A stretch of DNA of 64,000 bases from NCBI GenBank assembly GCA_033763555.1, contig JANRKK010000004.1, positions 51,406 through 115,405 of the forward strand, read 5' to 3'. The DNA comes from JALYJG01 sp033763555 (GTDB lineage Bacteria > Pseudomonadota > Alphaproteobacteria > UBA9219). Positions 37,796-46,755 of this stretch are shown here, piece by piece (positions within the stretch are counted from its first letter, which is position 1; the number at the start of each line of letters is the position of its first letter). The position numbers were made by a program, and so were the translations under genes. Below the pieces are notes generated by a model. It was given only the letters and a program-made list of their open reading frames with translations. It was not told the origin of the DNA and ran no database searches.

Positions 37796-39076
37796 TTACG
37801 CCGCCCTCGCCTGTTTGCGGTATTGCTCAATGCGCTCCACCATCACCGGGCGGAAATGGCGGATGAGGCCCTGCACAGGCCAGGCCGCTGCATCGCCAAG
37901 CGCGCAGATGGTATGGCCTTCGATTTCCTTCGTCACATCCAGCAGTGCATCAATCTCCTCGACCGTCGCGTCACCCTTCACCATGCGGCGCATGACGCGA
38001 CATATCCAGCCCGTGCCTTCGCGGCAAGGCGTGCACTGACCACAACTTTCATGCATGTAGAAGCGGCTGAGCTTGGCGATGGCGTTGATGATATCGGTGG
38101 ATTTATCAATGACGATCACGCCTGCCGTGCCGAGGCCTGATTTCGCGTCTTTCAGACTGTCAAAATCCATCAGCACAGTTTCACAAATATCCTTCGGCAA
38201 AACGGGCGTCGAGGAACCGCCGGGGATGACGGCCATCAGATTGTCCCAGCCGCCGCGCACACCGCCCGCATGTTTTTCGATCAGTTCACGCAGCGGAATG
38301 CTCATGGCATCTTCAACATTGCAGGGCTGATTGACATGACCGGAGATGCAGAAAATTTTCGTGCCGCTGTTCTTGGGCCGCCCAAAACTTGTGAACCAAC
38401 TCGCGCCACGACGCAGGATTTCCGGCACCACCGCCAGCGTTTCCACATTGTTGATCGTCGTCGGGCAAGCGTACAGCCCTGCGCCCGCCGGAAAGGGCGG
38501 CTTGTTACGCGGCATGCCTTTTTTGCCTTCCAGGCTTTCCATCAGCGCGGTTTCTTCGCCGCAGATATAGGCGCCTGCACCGCGATGCAGATAGATGTCG
38601 CAATCCCAACCCGAACCAGCGGCATTTTTGCCCAGGAGGCCAGCAGCATAGGCTTCATCGATCGCCTTCTGCACATGCCCGGCTTCATCATAAAATTCAC
38701 CGCGGATATAGATGTAGGCTTTGTGCGCGTTGATCGCAAAACAGCCGAACAGAATGCCCTCCAGCAACCGATGCGGATCGAAACGCAGAATGTCGCGATC
38801 CTTGCAAGTGCCGGGCTCGGATTCGTCCGCATTGATGACAAGATAATGCGGCTTGTCCGACGGTTTGGGCATGAAAGACCATTTCATCCCGGTCGGGAAT
38901 CCCGCACCGCCGCGACCGCGCAACCCGGAATTTTTAATTTCCTCGATGACCCAGGCCTGGCCCTTTTGCATGAGCGCCGCGGTATCAGCCCAGATGCCGC
39001 GCTTCTTCGCCGCTTCAAGGTTCCACCCTTCAAAGCCGTACAAATTCGTGAAGATGCGGTCTTTATCTTCCAGCAT
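37796..39076 (-). CDS. nuoF: NADH-quinone oxidoreductase subunit F
   Basis: NADH- and FMN-binding subunit, 426 residues. GRGGAGFPTGMKWSF forms the nucleotide-binding glycine-rich loop; YICGEETALMESLEGKKGMPR is the conserved FMN/NADH segment; ESCGQCTPCREGT with a later Cys binds cluster N3. Its ATG shares one base with the stop of the upstream unknown membrane-protein gene (TAATG). Confidence 0.97.
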   Translation of the reverse strand: MLEDKDRIFTNLYGFEGWNLEAAKKRGIWADTAALMQKGQAWVIEEIKNSGLRGRGGAGFPTGMKWSFMPKPSDKPHYLVINADESEPGTCKDRDILRFDPHRLLEGILFGCFAINAHKAYIYIRGEFYDEAGHVQKAIDEAYAAGLLGKNAAGSGWDCDIYLHRGAGAYICGEETALMESLEGKKGMPRNKPPFPAGAGLYACPTTINNVETLAVVPEILRRGASWFTSFGRPKNSGTKIFCISGHVNQPCNVEDAMSIPLRELIEKHAGGVRGGWDNLMAVIPGGSSTPVLPKDICETVLMDFDSLKDAKSGLGTAGVIVIDKSTDIINAIAKLSRFYMHESCGQCTPCREGTGWICRVMRRMVKGDATVEEIDALLDVTKEIEGHTICALGDAAAWPVQGLIRHFRPVMVERIEQYRKQARAA

Positions 39077-39480
39077 TACGACACCTTACCCTCAGCATCT
39101 TCTGTAAAACGCCCATGCAGCTTGAAGGTGGCTTCCACCGCGCGAATAGCAGCCCACAGAATGATGAGCGCCAGAATAATGTTGGTGCCGCCATAGGGGC
39201 GGCTGCTTCCTATATTTGCGCCCGTCACGCCTGCGGCCAGCAAAGCCATTAACAGAATCGCAACAGCGGCGGCGCGGCTTTTAAACCGCAGAAGGAATAG
39301 TCCTCCAACGACATAGATGGCGGCGTCCACCAGAACTGAAAAATCATGCAGGAACAGCAGGCCTACCAATGTCTGCAGCACGGCCACGAAGAAAAAACCA
39401 TAGGACACATCGCGAACCATTTTGAGAGCGTCCTCACGGTTCTCGATCCTCGAAAACATAATGTGTTTTTTCTTAGCCAT
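39076..39480 (-). CDS. Unknown membrane protein encoded between nuoE and nuoF
   Basis: A 134-residue protein with a charged N-terminus (MAKKKHIMFSRIENREDALKM) and three to four hydrophobic segments: YGFFFVAVLQTLVGLLF, VDAAIYVVGGLFLLRF, AVAILLMALLAAGVTGA and TNIILALIILWAAIRAVEA. I recognise no family. It overlaps the end of nuoE by eight bases and the start of nuoF by one, so it is made with complex I. Small extra genes occur at this place in some alphaproteobacterial nuo operons, but I cannot match this one. An assembly or accessory role is possible; nothing in the sequence proves it. Confidence 0.7.
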   Translation of the reverse strand: MAKKKHIMFSRIENREDALKMVRDVSYGFFFVAVLQTLVGLLFLHDFSVLVDAAIYVVGGLFLLRFKSRAAAVAILLMALLAAGVTGANIGSSRPYGGTNIILALIILWAAIRAVEATFKLHGRFTEDAEGKVS

Positions 39481-40093
39481 GCTTTCCCCCAGATGCTTGT
39501 TTCGTCAGGCTTGTCGGGCCGCTCTGGGCGCAGGAACCGCGGCGGCCCGTTTGTGAACCCACGGGCGGAGCCTTACCCGCAGCCAGATTACCCAGCAGGT
39601 TTTTCATCAATTCCGCTGTCAGGTCTTCGTAGTAGTCATTGTTGATCTGCACCATCGGCGCGTTGACGCAGGCACCAAGGCACTCCACTTCGACCACAGA
39701 AAATTTGCCGTCCGCCGTCATCTGTCCAGGGCCGATGCCTATCTTTTCCTTGCAGGCCTTCACGATATCGTCCGAACCGCGCAGCCAGCAGGGCGTCGTC
39801 GTACAGATCTGCACAAGATGCGCGCCGACAGGCTGCAAATTGAACATCGTGTAGAATGTGGCCACTTCGTACACTTTGATATGCGGCATATCGAGCATAT
39901 CGGCGACAACCTCCATCGCCACGCGGGGCAGCCAGTTCGCATGCTGCTGTTGCGCGATATAAAGTATGGGCACCACGGCACTGGCCTGCCGTCCCTCGGG
40001 ATATTTGGCGATGATGTCTTTTGCACGTTTCAAATTCTCTTCCGTGAACGCGAAAGAGGTCGGCTGACCAGCGGTTTGAACGGGAGCCTTCAT
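39473..40093 (-). CDS. nuoE: NADH-quinone oxidoreductase subunit E
   Basis: The 24-kDa [2Fe-2S] (N1a) subunit, 206 residues. The thioredoxin-like domain has the four cluster Cys in CTTTPCWLRG and CLGACVNAP. ATFYTMFNLQPVG is typical. A C-terminal extension of about 30 residues (GKAPPVGSQTGRRGSCAQSG) is poorly conserved and common in alphaproteobacterial NuoE. The start at 40093 (MKAPVQTAG) overlaps the nuoD stop by ATGA. Confidence 0.95.
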   Translation of the reverse strand: MKAPVQTAGQPTSFAFTEENLKRAKDIIAKYPEGRQASAVVPILYIAQQQHANWLPRVAMEVVADMLDMPHIKVYEVATFYTMFNLQPVGAHLVQICTTTPCWLRGSDDIVKACKEKIGIGPGQMTADGKFSVVEVECLGACVNAPMVQINNDYYEDLTAELMKNLLGNLAAGKAPPVGSQTGRRGSCAQSGPTSLTKQASGGKHG

Positions 40094-41304
40094 CGGTCGA
40101 TCTCCCCGAACACAATGTCCATACTGCCAATGATGGCAACGGCATCGGCCAGCATATGGCCTTTGCACATAAAATCGGTGCCCTGCAGATGCGGGAAGCC
40201 TGGCGCACGGATTTTGCAGCGATAGGGTCGATTGGTGCCATCGGCGACCAGATAAACCGCGAACTCCCCCTTCGGCGCTTCGACGGCTGTATAGGTCTCA
40301 CCCGCCGGGACATGGAAGCCTTCGGTGTAAAGTTTGAAATGATGGATGAGAGCCTCCATCGATCTTTTCATATCGGCCCGTTTCGGTGGTGCAACTTTAT
40401 TATCGTCAATCATCACAGGACCTTGTGGCAATTCTTTCAGGCATTGCCGGATGATTTTGTTGGACTGGCGCATCTCCTCCATGCGCACCAGATAACGCGC
40501 ATAGCAATCGCCCGTTTTGCCGACGGGCACATCGAATTCCATCCTGTCATAGACGTCATAGGGCTGCGATTTGCGCAAATCCCACGGCACGCCGGAGGCG
40601 CGCAGCATCGGCCCCGAGAAGCCCCAATCCAGCGCCTGCTCCTTCGTCACGACGCCGATATCAATCGTGCGCTGCTTGAAGATGCGGTTTTCGTTCAGAA
40701 GCTGTTCGACATCCGCAAGGAATTTTGGAAATTTTTCCGTATAGGCCCAGATGTCATCGGCCAACCCGTCCGGCATATCCTGATGCACACCGCCGGGACG
40801 GAAGTAATTGGCATGCATGCGCGCGCCGCTGACGCGCTCGTAAAATTCCATGAGAATTTCGCGTTCCTCAAAACCCCAGAGCGACGGCGTCACCGCACCG
40901 AGATCGATGGCGAAGGTCGTGATGTTCAGAATGTGATTGAGAAGCCGCGTGATTTCCGAGAACAGCACACGAACATATTGCCCGCGCAAAGGCGGCGTGA
41001 TGCCCAGCAGCTTTTCGACTGCCAGAGAAAAAGCATGCTCCTGACACATCGGCGAAACGTAATCGAGGCGGTCAAAATAAGGCAGTGCCTGTGTGTAGGT
41101 TTTGTATTCGATCAGCTTTTCCGTGCCGCGATGAAGCAGGCCGATATGCGGATCGGCGCGTTCGACAATCTCGCCGTCCATTTCGAGGATGAGGCGCAGC
41201 ACGCCGTGCGCCGCGGGATGCTGCGGCCCGAAATTCATTGTGAAGGGACGGATTTTCTTGCCGTCGGGCATGATAGTTTCCTGATCAACCGCGGGAAGGC
41301 TCAT
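40090..41304 (-). CDS. nuoD: NADH-quinone oxidoreductase subunit D
   Basis: The 49-kDa subunit, which forms the quinone pocket with NuoB. The 404-residue protein starts near MNFGPQHPAAHGVLRL, the family hallmark whose His binds the quinone head, and has GLLHRGTEKLIEY and GARMHANYFRPGGV. It is separate from nuoC, as usual outside the enterobacteria. Overlaps nuoC by ATGA. Confidence 0.97.
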   Translation of the reverse strand: MSLPAVDQETIMPDGKKIRPFTMNFGPQHPAAHGVLRLILEMDGEIVERADPHIGLLHRGTEKLIEYKTYTQALPYFDRLDYVSPMCQEHAFSLAVEKLLGITPPLRGQYVRVLFSEITRLLNHILNITTFAIDLGAVTPSLWGFEEREILMEFYERVSGARMHANYFRPGGVHQDMPDGLADDIWAYTEKFPKFLADVEQLLNENRIFKQRTIDIGVVTKEQALDWGFSGPMLRASGVPWDLRKSQPYDVYDRMEFDVPVGKTGDCYARYLVRMEEMRQSNKIIRQCLKELPQGPVMIDDNKVAPPKRADMKRSMEALIHHFKLYTEGFHVPAGETYTAVEAPKGEFAVYLVADGTNRPYRCKIRAPGFPHLQGTDFMCKGHMLADAVAIIGSMDIVFGEIDR

Positions 41305-41921
41305 GGCTTCACCTCCGGCTTCGGGGGGACCTTTTCATCGCCCGGCAACATGACGTCCGTCATGCCCTCCCACGGGCTGAGGAAATCGAAATTGCGGAAA
41401 TCCTGAACCAGTTTTACAGGCTCATAAACAATACGCTTCTGCTCATCGTCGTAACGGACCTCGACATAGCCCGTCAGCGGGAAATCCTTGCGCAGCGGAT
41501 GGCCCTCAAAGCCATAGTCGGTCAGGATGCGGCGCAGATCGGGATTATCGCTGAAAGCAACGCCGAACAAATCCCAGCATTCGCGTTCAAACCACGCAGC
41601 GGCATTGTAAACGTCAATAACCGACGGCACCGACGAGGTTTCGTCAGTCTGCACCTTCACCCGCACACGCCAGTTATGCTTCAAGCTAAGTAGGTGATAG
41701 ACGACATCGAAACGCTCCGGCCGTTCGGGATAATCGACGCCGCAAATATCCATCAATTGATTCATCGCAATCGCCGGGTCATCGCGCAGCTTTTGCAGTG
41801 CGTCGCGAATGCGCGTACGCATCACAAGAATGCTGAGCTCACCGCCGACGATGGAAGCCTGCAGCATGTCGCTGCCCAGCGCGCGTTTCACTTCAGCCTG
41901 GAATTGTTCCAAATCTGCCAT
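41301..41921 (-). CDS. nuoC: NADH-quinone oxidoreductase subunit C
   Basis: The 30-kDa subunit of the hydrophilic arm, 206 residues. The signature ERECWDLFGVAFSDNPDLRR is followed by GFEGHPLRKDFPLTGYVEVRYD. It has no cofactor; it supports NuoD and NuoB. It is one base downstream of nuoB. Confidence 0.96.
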   Translation of the reverse strand: MADLEQFQAEVKRALGSDMLQASIVGGELSILVMRTRIRDALQKLRDDPAIAMNQLMDICGVDYPERPERFDVVYHLLSLKHNWRVRVKVQTDETSSVPSVIDVYNAAAWFERECWDLFGVAFSDNPDLRRILTDYGFEGHPLRKDFPLTGYVEVRYDDEQKRIVYEPVKLVQDFRNFDFLSPWEGMTDVMLPGDEKVPPKPEVKP

Positions 41922-41922
41922 G

Positions 41923-42456
41923 TCAGAACCTGCGAATGACTTTGTTGCCGCGGCGGATTTTCCGATGCAGCTGCATAATGCCGTAGATCAGCGCCTCGGC
42001 CGAAGGCGGGCAACCCGGCACATAAATATCGACGGGCACAATGCGGTCGCAGCCGCGCACCACAGAATAGGAATAATGGTAATAGCCGCCGCCATTGGCG
42101 CAGCTGCCCATCGAAATCACCCAGCGCGGCTCCGGCATCTGGTCATAGACCTTGCGCAACGCGGGGGCCATTTTGTTGGTCAGCGTTCCGGCGACAATCA
42201 TCACGTCCGACTGGCGCGGCGAGGCACGCGGCATCATGCCGAAACGGTCAAGATCATAACGGCTCATATAAGCGTGGATCATTTCCACACCACAGCAGGC
42301 AAGACCAAACGTCATCGGCCACATCGAACCCGTACGCGCCCACGCCATCAGATCATCGAATTTCGTCAGCAGGAATCCCTTGTCCTGCACCGTCTCACCC
42401 AGCTTCCGGGCGACCTCTTGCGCGCTGGCGAGGCGGGATGGATTGATCACTCCCAT
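41923..42456 (-). CDS. nuoB: NADH-quinone oxidoreductase subunit B
   Basis: Carries the terminal [4Fe-4S] cluster N2, which reduces quinone. The tandem Cys motif is in GLACCGVEMIHA, and the remaining ligands are in GSCANGGGYY and PGCPPSAEALIYG. ATG 42456 (MGVINPSRLAS) is chosen because AAGGGAG lies just upstream; an in-frame ATG at 42477 would add seven residues. It overlaps nuoA by ten bases. Confidence 0.96.
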   Translation of the reverse strand: MGVINPSRLASAQEVARKLGETVQDKGFLLTKFDDLMAWARTGSMWPMTFGLACCGVEMIHAYMSRYDLDRFGMMPRASPRQSDVMIVAGTLTNKMAPALRKVYDQMPEPRWVISMGSCANGGGYYHYSYSVVRGCDRIVPVDIYVPGCPPSAEALIYGIMQLHRKIRRGNKVIRRF

Positions 42457-42815
42457 TCCAGCGCTCCCTTCTTCCATTCATAGATGAAGCCGACGGTCAG
42501 AACGGCGAGGAACAGCATCATCGACCAAAAACCCGCTAGGCCGATATCACCCAGAGCCACCGCCCACGGAAACAGAAAAGCGATTTCGAGGTCAAAGATA
42601 ATGAAAAGAATGGCGACGAGATAAAAACGCACATCAAAACGGCGGCGGGCATTGTCAAAAGCCGGAAAGCCGCATTCATAAGCCGAGAGTTTTTCGCTGT
42701 CCGGCTTTTGCGTGGCGATGATGAAAGACAGCGCGACCGCCGCCAGCGTAATCACGCCCGCAACACCAAGAAAAAGCAGGATTGGCAGATAGGCTGCGAG
42801 CAGATCGCCCGTCAT
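42447..42815 (-). CDS. nuoA: NADH-quinone oxidoreductase subunit A
   Basis: First gene of the nuo operon. The 122-residue membrane subunit has three helices and the conserved loop SAYECGFPAFDNARRRFDVRFYLVAILFIIFDLE with its Cys and acidic residues. The operon promoter should lie in the 101 bases up to 42916, but I see no convincing -35/-10 pair there. Confidence 0.95.
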   Translation of the reverse strand: MTGDLLAAYLPILLFLGVAGVITLAAVALSFIIATQKPDSEKLSAYECGFPAFDNARRRFDVRFYLVAILFIIFDLEIAFLFPWAVALGDIGLAGFWSMMLFLAVLTVGFIYEWKKGALEWE

Positions 42816-42916
42816 GGATACCCTCGGCGTTATGCCTTACGATTCAACGCGCAAGATCATCCTATTAGCCAAGAAAAGCAAGAGACTTGCTGAAAATCGG
42901 CCTAAAATTCTACAGC

Positions 42917-43123
42917 TTAAATATGAGGTCGTTCTTCCGGCCTTGATGGCTGGAAAGGAGTTCTGCTCGGGGTAGCACCAGAGGTAGGTTTTGGCACCCC
43001 CGGCCCTCCCGGCACTCTAGTTCTCACGGGAATGTTAGCAATTCGCTGCAACTTATCTTTAGTGAGGCCTGCTTTTTCCCTGATATCTTCAACATCGAAA
43101 CTGCCGTCATCGAAATCGGACAT
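42917..43123 (-). CDS. Small protein of unknown function
   Basis: A 68-residue product, MSDFDDGSFDVEDIREKAGL, with an acidic N-terminal half and a Pro/Arg-rich C-terminal half (VRTRVPGGPGVPKPTSG). GGGAGAG a few bases upstream of the ATG is a good ribosome-binding site, which is why I accept it. No domain is recognised. It is 101 bases upstream of nuoA on the same strand and divergent from rnr. Confidence 0.5.
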   Translation of the reverse strand: MSDFDDGSFDVEDIREKAGLTKDKLQRIANIPVRTRVPGGPGVPKPTSGATPSRTPFQPSRPEERPHI

Positions 43124-43303
43124 GCAACTCTCCCGAAGCCATAATGAAGCATAACCCTAGCAAAAAGCACATACGCAGACAACGGCTTGCAACCCTTTGT
43201 CCCGATGGGTAATTTCCCGGAATGCCTTTATCTCTAGATTCTCGTTAGCAAAATCCAACGTAAGCCAAAAAATAAAGATCACCGCTCCGGTAGTAAAAAC
43301 CGC

Positions 43304-45133
43304 ATGCGGCGCCCTGTGCCTTCAAATAAAAAATTTCGCAATGACCGCCCCGAAGGCCCTTCCCGCATCGTCGGTGTTCTGACAAAAACCTCTGCCGGAT
43401 GGCGGCTGCAATCCACCAACAAGCGCGAACGCGGCGAGTTTATCCTTCACGCTAAGACCCGCTTTGATCTTCAGGAAGGACATCTGGCGGTTGCGGAAAT
43501 TTCGCCGCAACGCCACTGGCCGAAAGAGGCGAAGCTGATCGAACTTTTGGGTGATCAGGATTCCGCGGGTGCCGTCAGCCTGATTGCCATCGCCACGCAT
43601 GAAATACCGGATGTGTTTGGCAAGGAAGCGTTGCGCGAAGCCGATGCCGCCCGACCAGTCACGCTGGAAGGCCGTACCGATCTGCGTGACATCCCGCTTG
43701 TCACAATCGATGGACCAGACGCACGCGATTTCGATGATGCCGTTTTTGCCGAACCGGATGGTGATGGATGGCATTTGATCGTCGCCATCGCCGACGTTGC
43801 GCATTATGTGAAAAGCGCCAGCGCCCTCGATAAAACCGCCTATGAACGCGGCAATTCCGTCTATTTCCCTGACCGTGTCGTGCCGATGCTTCCGGAAGCG
43901 CTGAGCAACGAGCTTTGCTCGCTCAAGCCGCAGGTCGAGCGCGCCTGCATGGCCGTGCATTTGTGGATCGACAACATTGGCGAGCTCACGCGCTGGAAAT
44001 TTGTGCGCGGCGTCATGCGCTCACGCGCCCGCCTGACTTATGAGCAGGTGCAGCAGGCGATGGATGGCCATCCGGATTCCACGACACAGCCGCTGCTCGA
44101 TCCCGTTATCAAACCACTTTACGGCGCTTTTCGCATTCTGATACAGGCACGCGGAAAGCGCGGAACACTTGAGCTTGATCTGCCTGAACGCAAAGTGGAA
44201 ATCGAAAAGGGTCGCGTCAAATCCATCAAGGTGCGCGACCGCCTCGACAGCCATCGGCTGATCGAGGAATTCATGATCACGGCAAATGTCGCCGCCGCGG
44301 CGCAGCTGGAACAGAAAGGCGGCTTCTGCCTTTACCGCATCCACGACAAGCCCAGCGAAGCGAAACTGGATGCTTTGCGCGATTTTCTCGACACGCTGAA
44401 TATCAGCCTTGTACCAGGACGGCAGTTGCACCCGCGTTTCCTCACGCAAATTCTGGAAAACAGCGCGGGCGGCCCGCATGCGCAGGTCGTGAACGAGATG
44501 ATGCTGCGCAGCCAGGCGCAGGCCGTCTACAGCCATCAGAATATCGGGCATTTCGGATTGGCACTGGCGAAATACGCTCATTTCACTTCGCCCATACGCC
44601 GCTATGCGGATTTGGTTGTGCATCGTGGGTTGATCCGCGCGCTCAAGCTCGGCAATGACGGGCTGACCGACCGCGAAGGTGAAGAGCTGGAGACCATTGC
44701 CGACCATATCTCCACCACCGAACGGCGTGCCGCGATGGCCGAACGCGATGCCACCGACCGTTTTATCACCCTCTTCATGGCCGACCGGGTGGGCGCGACC
44801 TTTCCCGCTCGCATCAGTGGCGTGGCGCGTTTCGGCCTGTTCGCACGGCTGGATGAAACGGGCGCGGATGGCATTATTCCGCTCGAAAATCTACCGAATG
44901 ATTATTACTTCCATGATGAGAAAAAACAGGCGCTGATCGGCCGCCGCACCAAGCGCATCTATCAGTTAGCCCAGCCTGTTACCGTGAAGCTTGAGAAAGC
45001 CGACCGCCTGACAGGCAGCATGGCTTTCGGACTGGTGGAAGAAGGCAAAGATTCTCGATCCGCCCCCGTAACCACTAAAAAAGACCACAGCCGAAAGCGC
45101 CAAAAACCTTTCCGCCGCCGGGGCCGCCGTTAG
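43304..45133 (+). CDS. rnr: Ribonuclease R, short form
   Basis: 3'-5' exoribonuclease of the RNB family that degrades structured RNA. The catalytic domain opens with TIDGPDARDFDDAVF, holding the metal-binding Asp residues; HFTSPIRRYADLVVHRGL is the conserved RNB signature. A C-terminal S1 domain (GATFPARISGVARFGLFARLDETGADG) and a basic tail (KKDHSRKRQKPFRRRGRR) follow. At 609 residues it is short: RNase R is usually 700-800, and the N-terminal winged-helix region is missing, only a cold-shock-like segment (RIVGVLTKTSAGWRLQ) preceding the RNB domain. I found no remnant of that domain in the 180 bases upstream. Confidence 0.88.
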   Translation: MRRPVPSNKKFRNDRPEGPSRIVGVLTKTSAGWRLQSTNKRERGEFILHAKTRFDLQEGHLAVAEISPQRHWPKEAKLIELLGDQDSAGAVSLIAIATHEIPDVFGKEALREADAARPVTLEGRTDLRDIPLVTIDGPDARDFDDAVFAEPDGDGWHLIVAIADVAHYVKSASALDKTAYERGNSVYFPDRVVPMLPEALSNELCSLKPQVERACMAVHLWIDNIGELTRWKFVRGVMRSRARLTYEQVQQAMDGHPDSTTQPLLDPVIKPLYGAFRILIQARGKRGTLELDLPERKVEIEKGRVKSIKVRDRLDSHRLIEEFMITANVAAAAQLEQKGGFCLYRIHDKPSEAKLDALRDFLDTLNISLVPGRQLHPRFLTQILENSAGGPHAQVVNEMMLRSQAQAVYSHQNIGHFGLALAKYAHFTSPIRRYADLVVHRGLIRALKLGNDGLTDREGEELETIADHISTTERRAAMAERDATDRFITLFMADRVGATFPARISGVARFGLFARLDETGADGIIPLENLPNDYYFHDEKKQALIGRRTKRIYQLAQPVTVKLEKADRLTGSMAFGLVEEGKDSRSAPVTTKKDHSRKRQKPFRRRGRR

Positions 45134-45160
45134 AAGGATATATCCGGTGTCCACTTCTCC

Positions 45161-45205
45161 ACAGGACTGTTACCCAAAACCCACAAAAACGGGTTAAATC
45201 CTGTT
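45161..45205 (+). terminator. Possible stem-loop after rnr
   Basis: ACAGGA at 45161-45166 and TACCC just after it can pair with a downstream GGGTT and TCCTGT, giving an interrupted stem that ends near TGTTGTT. It may terminate rnr transcription, but the internal mismatch and weak T tract make it doubtful. Confidence 0.3.
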
Positions 45206-45341
45206 GTTATAAGGAAACTGCGAGGATACAGTATCGTCCCGAGTCGCCGTCCAAGGGCTTGGAATTTCTTCGCATATCCACTAAACAAGGACGGATTCTA
45301 TTGTGGCCTTAATCCGGCCATTATCATCAGGGGTGTACACG

Positions 45342-46640
45342 ATGCGGATAGAGAAATTGGCCATCATGCGTCACGTTGTGTTCGCGGGCATCATGGCTGT
45401 GGCCATAGCCGTAAGTCCGGTTCTTGCCAAACCCTCTTCGGATGATATTCCGCCCCCGCCCAAAGGCGATAACGCCTCGGAAATGCTCAGCGAGTCCCCG
45501 CTGGCGCCTTCGCCGGATCCCGCGATGGCGATGGCAACATCCAGCGCTTCGGCTGACGCTCTGGCAAGCTTCGGCCCGTCCAGCGGCACCGTCGTCGGCA
45601 ACCGCGCGCTTGAGCTGCGCGATGAAATCCTGCGCCTGCGCGCTTCGGTCAACCTGAATTCCAACCAGTTCGCCATCCTGCGCTCCAGCGGCGCGGCAGG
45701 TGCTGTCCAGTATCACAGCACGGTGGCAGCCGTTACGGCGCGCCTGCAGAATGGCACAACGCGCGGCAACCCCATTCTCCTGCGCCAGTGGGAAGAAGCC
45801 AATGCCAGCCTCGATGAAGTGACCTCGTCGCTGAACCGCCTGAACTCGCTGCAAACGGCTGTCGATGCCGATGCTTCGCTCTCCTCGTACCTGCTGGAAT
45901 CCACCCAGGCGGCCTTCCAGCTGTCCGGCGCCGTGGATGAAGATCACGACCAGCTGAAGCTGCTGCGCGATGAAGTCAGCCGCCTCGTGGTGCAGCTCGA
46001 CTATCTCCGCAACCAAACTGCCAACGATATCGAGCGTCAGACCAACTATCTGACCGCCGAGCGTTCCAACCTGCAAACTCTTGCCTTCGCCATCAGCCGT
46101 GGCGAATTGCTGGGCAACAGCCTCGCCAACCGCCCGGTTGTCGTGAACATGCCTCCGGTTGTCGCCATGCCGATGACAACGGGCATGATGGCACCAACAC
46201 CGCAAGCCGCCCCCTCGATGCCCGTCACGCCAAGCATCGCCAGCGGCCCCTCGCCGATGTCCCCGCGTGACTTCATGGAAGAAAGGGCGCAATCCTTCGC
46301 CGCCCCGGCAGCCACAGACGCTAACGGCATGCCGAGCGTTGGACGGCTGCTCGTTCTCATTCGCTACAACCAGCCGACCGTGAATTATGAACAACAGCTT
46401 TCACAAGCTGTTGGCACGGCAATTGAACGCCGTCCGAACGCGGAATTCTCGGTTGTTGCCGTTTCGCCGTCCAGTGGCGACCCGGCCGAACTGGCCAAGA
46501 CGCAAGAAGCCGCCCGCCGCAATGCGGAAGCGGTCAAGCGCTCGCTGGTGCAGCTGGGCCTCGCGCCATCGCGGATTATCATGGCGAACACCCAGACGCA
46601 GAACGCGCAAACACCGGAAGTTCACGTTTACATCCGTTAA
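45342..46640 (+). CDS. Periplasmic coiled-coil protein with OmpA-like C-terminus
   Basis: A secreted protein of about 432 residues. MRHVVFAGIMAVAIAVSPVLA is a signal peptide ending in a good AXA-type site; translation may start at 45342 (AGGGG upstream) or at ATG 45366. The middle (SFQLSGAVDEDHDQLKLLRDEVSRLVVQLDYLRNQ) predicts coiled coil, followed by a Pro/Met-rich linker (PTPQAAPSMPVTPS). The last 90 residues (FSVVAVSPSSGDPAELAKTQ, RRNAEAVKRSLVQLGLAPSRI) resemble the second half of an OmpA-type peptidoglycan-binding domain. I cannot name the family. It may tether to the cell wall. Confidence 0.65.
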   Translation: MRIEKLAIMRHVVFAGIMAVAIAVSPVLAKPSSDDIPPPPKGDNASEMLSESPLAPSPDPAMAMATSSASADALASFGPSSGTVVGNRALELRDEILRLRASVNLNSNQFAILRSSGAAGAVQYHSTVAAVTARLQNGTTRGNPILLRQWEEANASLDEVTSSLNRLNSLQTAVDADASLSSYLLESTQAAFQLSGAVDEDHDQLKLLRDEVSRLVVQLDYLRNQTANDIERQTNYLTAERSNLQTLAFAISRGELLGNSLANRPVVVNMPPVVAMPMTTGMMAPTPQAAPSMPVTPSIASGPSPMSPRDFMEERAQSFAAPAATDANGMPSVGRLLVLIRYNQPTVNYEQQLSQAVGTAIERRPNAEFSVVAVSPSSGDPAELAKTQEAARRNAEAVKRSLVQLGLAPSRIIMANTQTQNAQTPEVHVYIR

Positions 46641-46755
46641 GCCGCGCGTTTTCGCCTTTTACCTCCAAGCCTCAATCGTCAGCGCCTACGCGCGCCGCCT
46701 TTTTGCTGCAAAACTGTTTTTTGCTTTAAGGCGTTTCGCTTTATAGTCAGCTTTC

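Noticed and set aside
40156..41406. Antisense open frame opposite nuoD
   Set aside because: It is a shadow of nuoD; the sense product is unambiguous.
45304..45320. Inverted repeat TGGCC-N7-GGCCA upstream of the periplasmic coiled-coil gene
   Set aside because: The arms are only five bases, with no T tract and no clear promoter relation; too weak to call as an operator.
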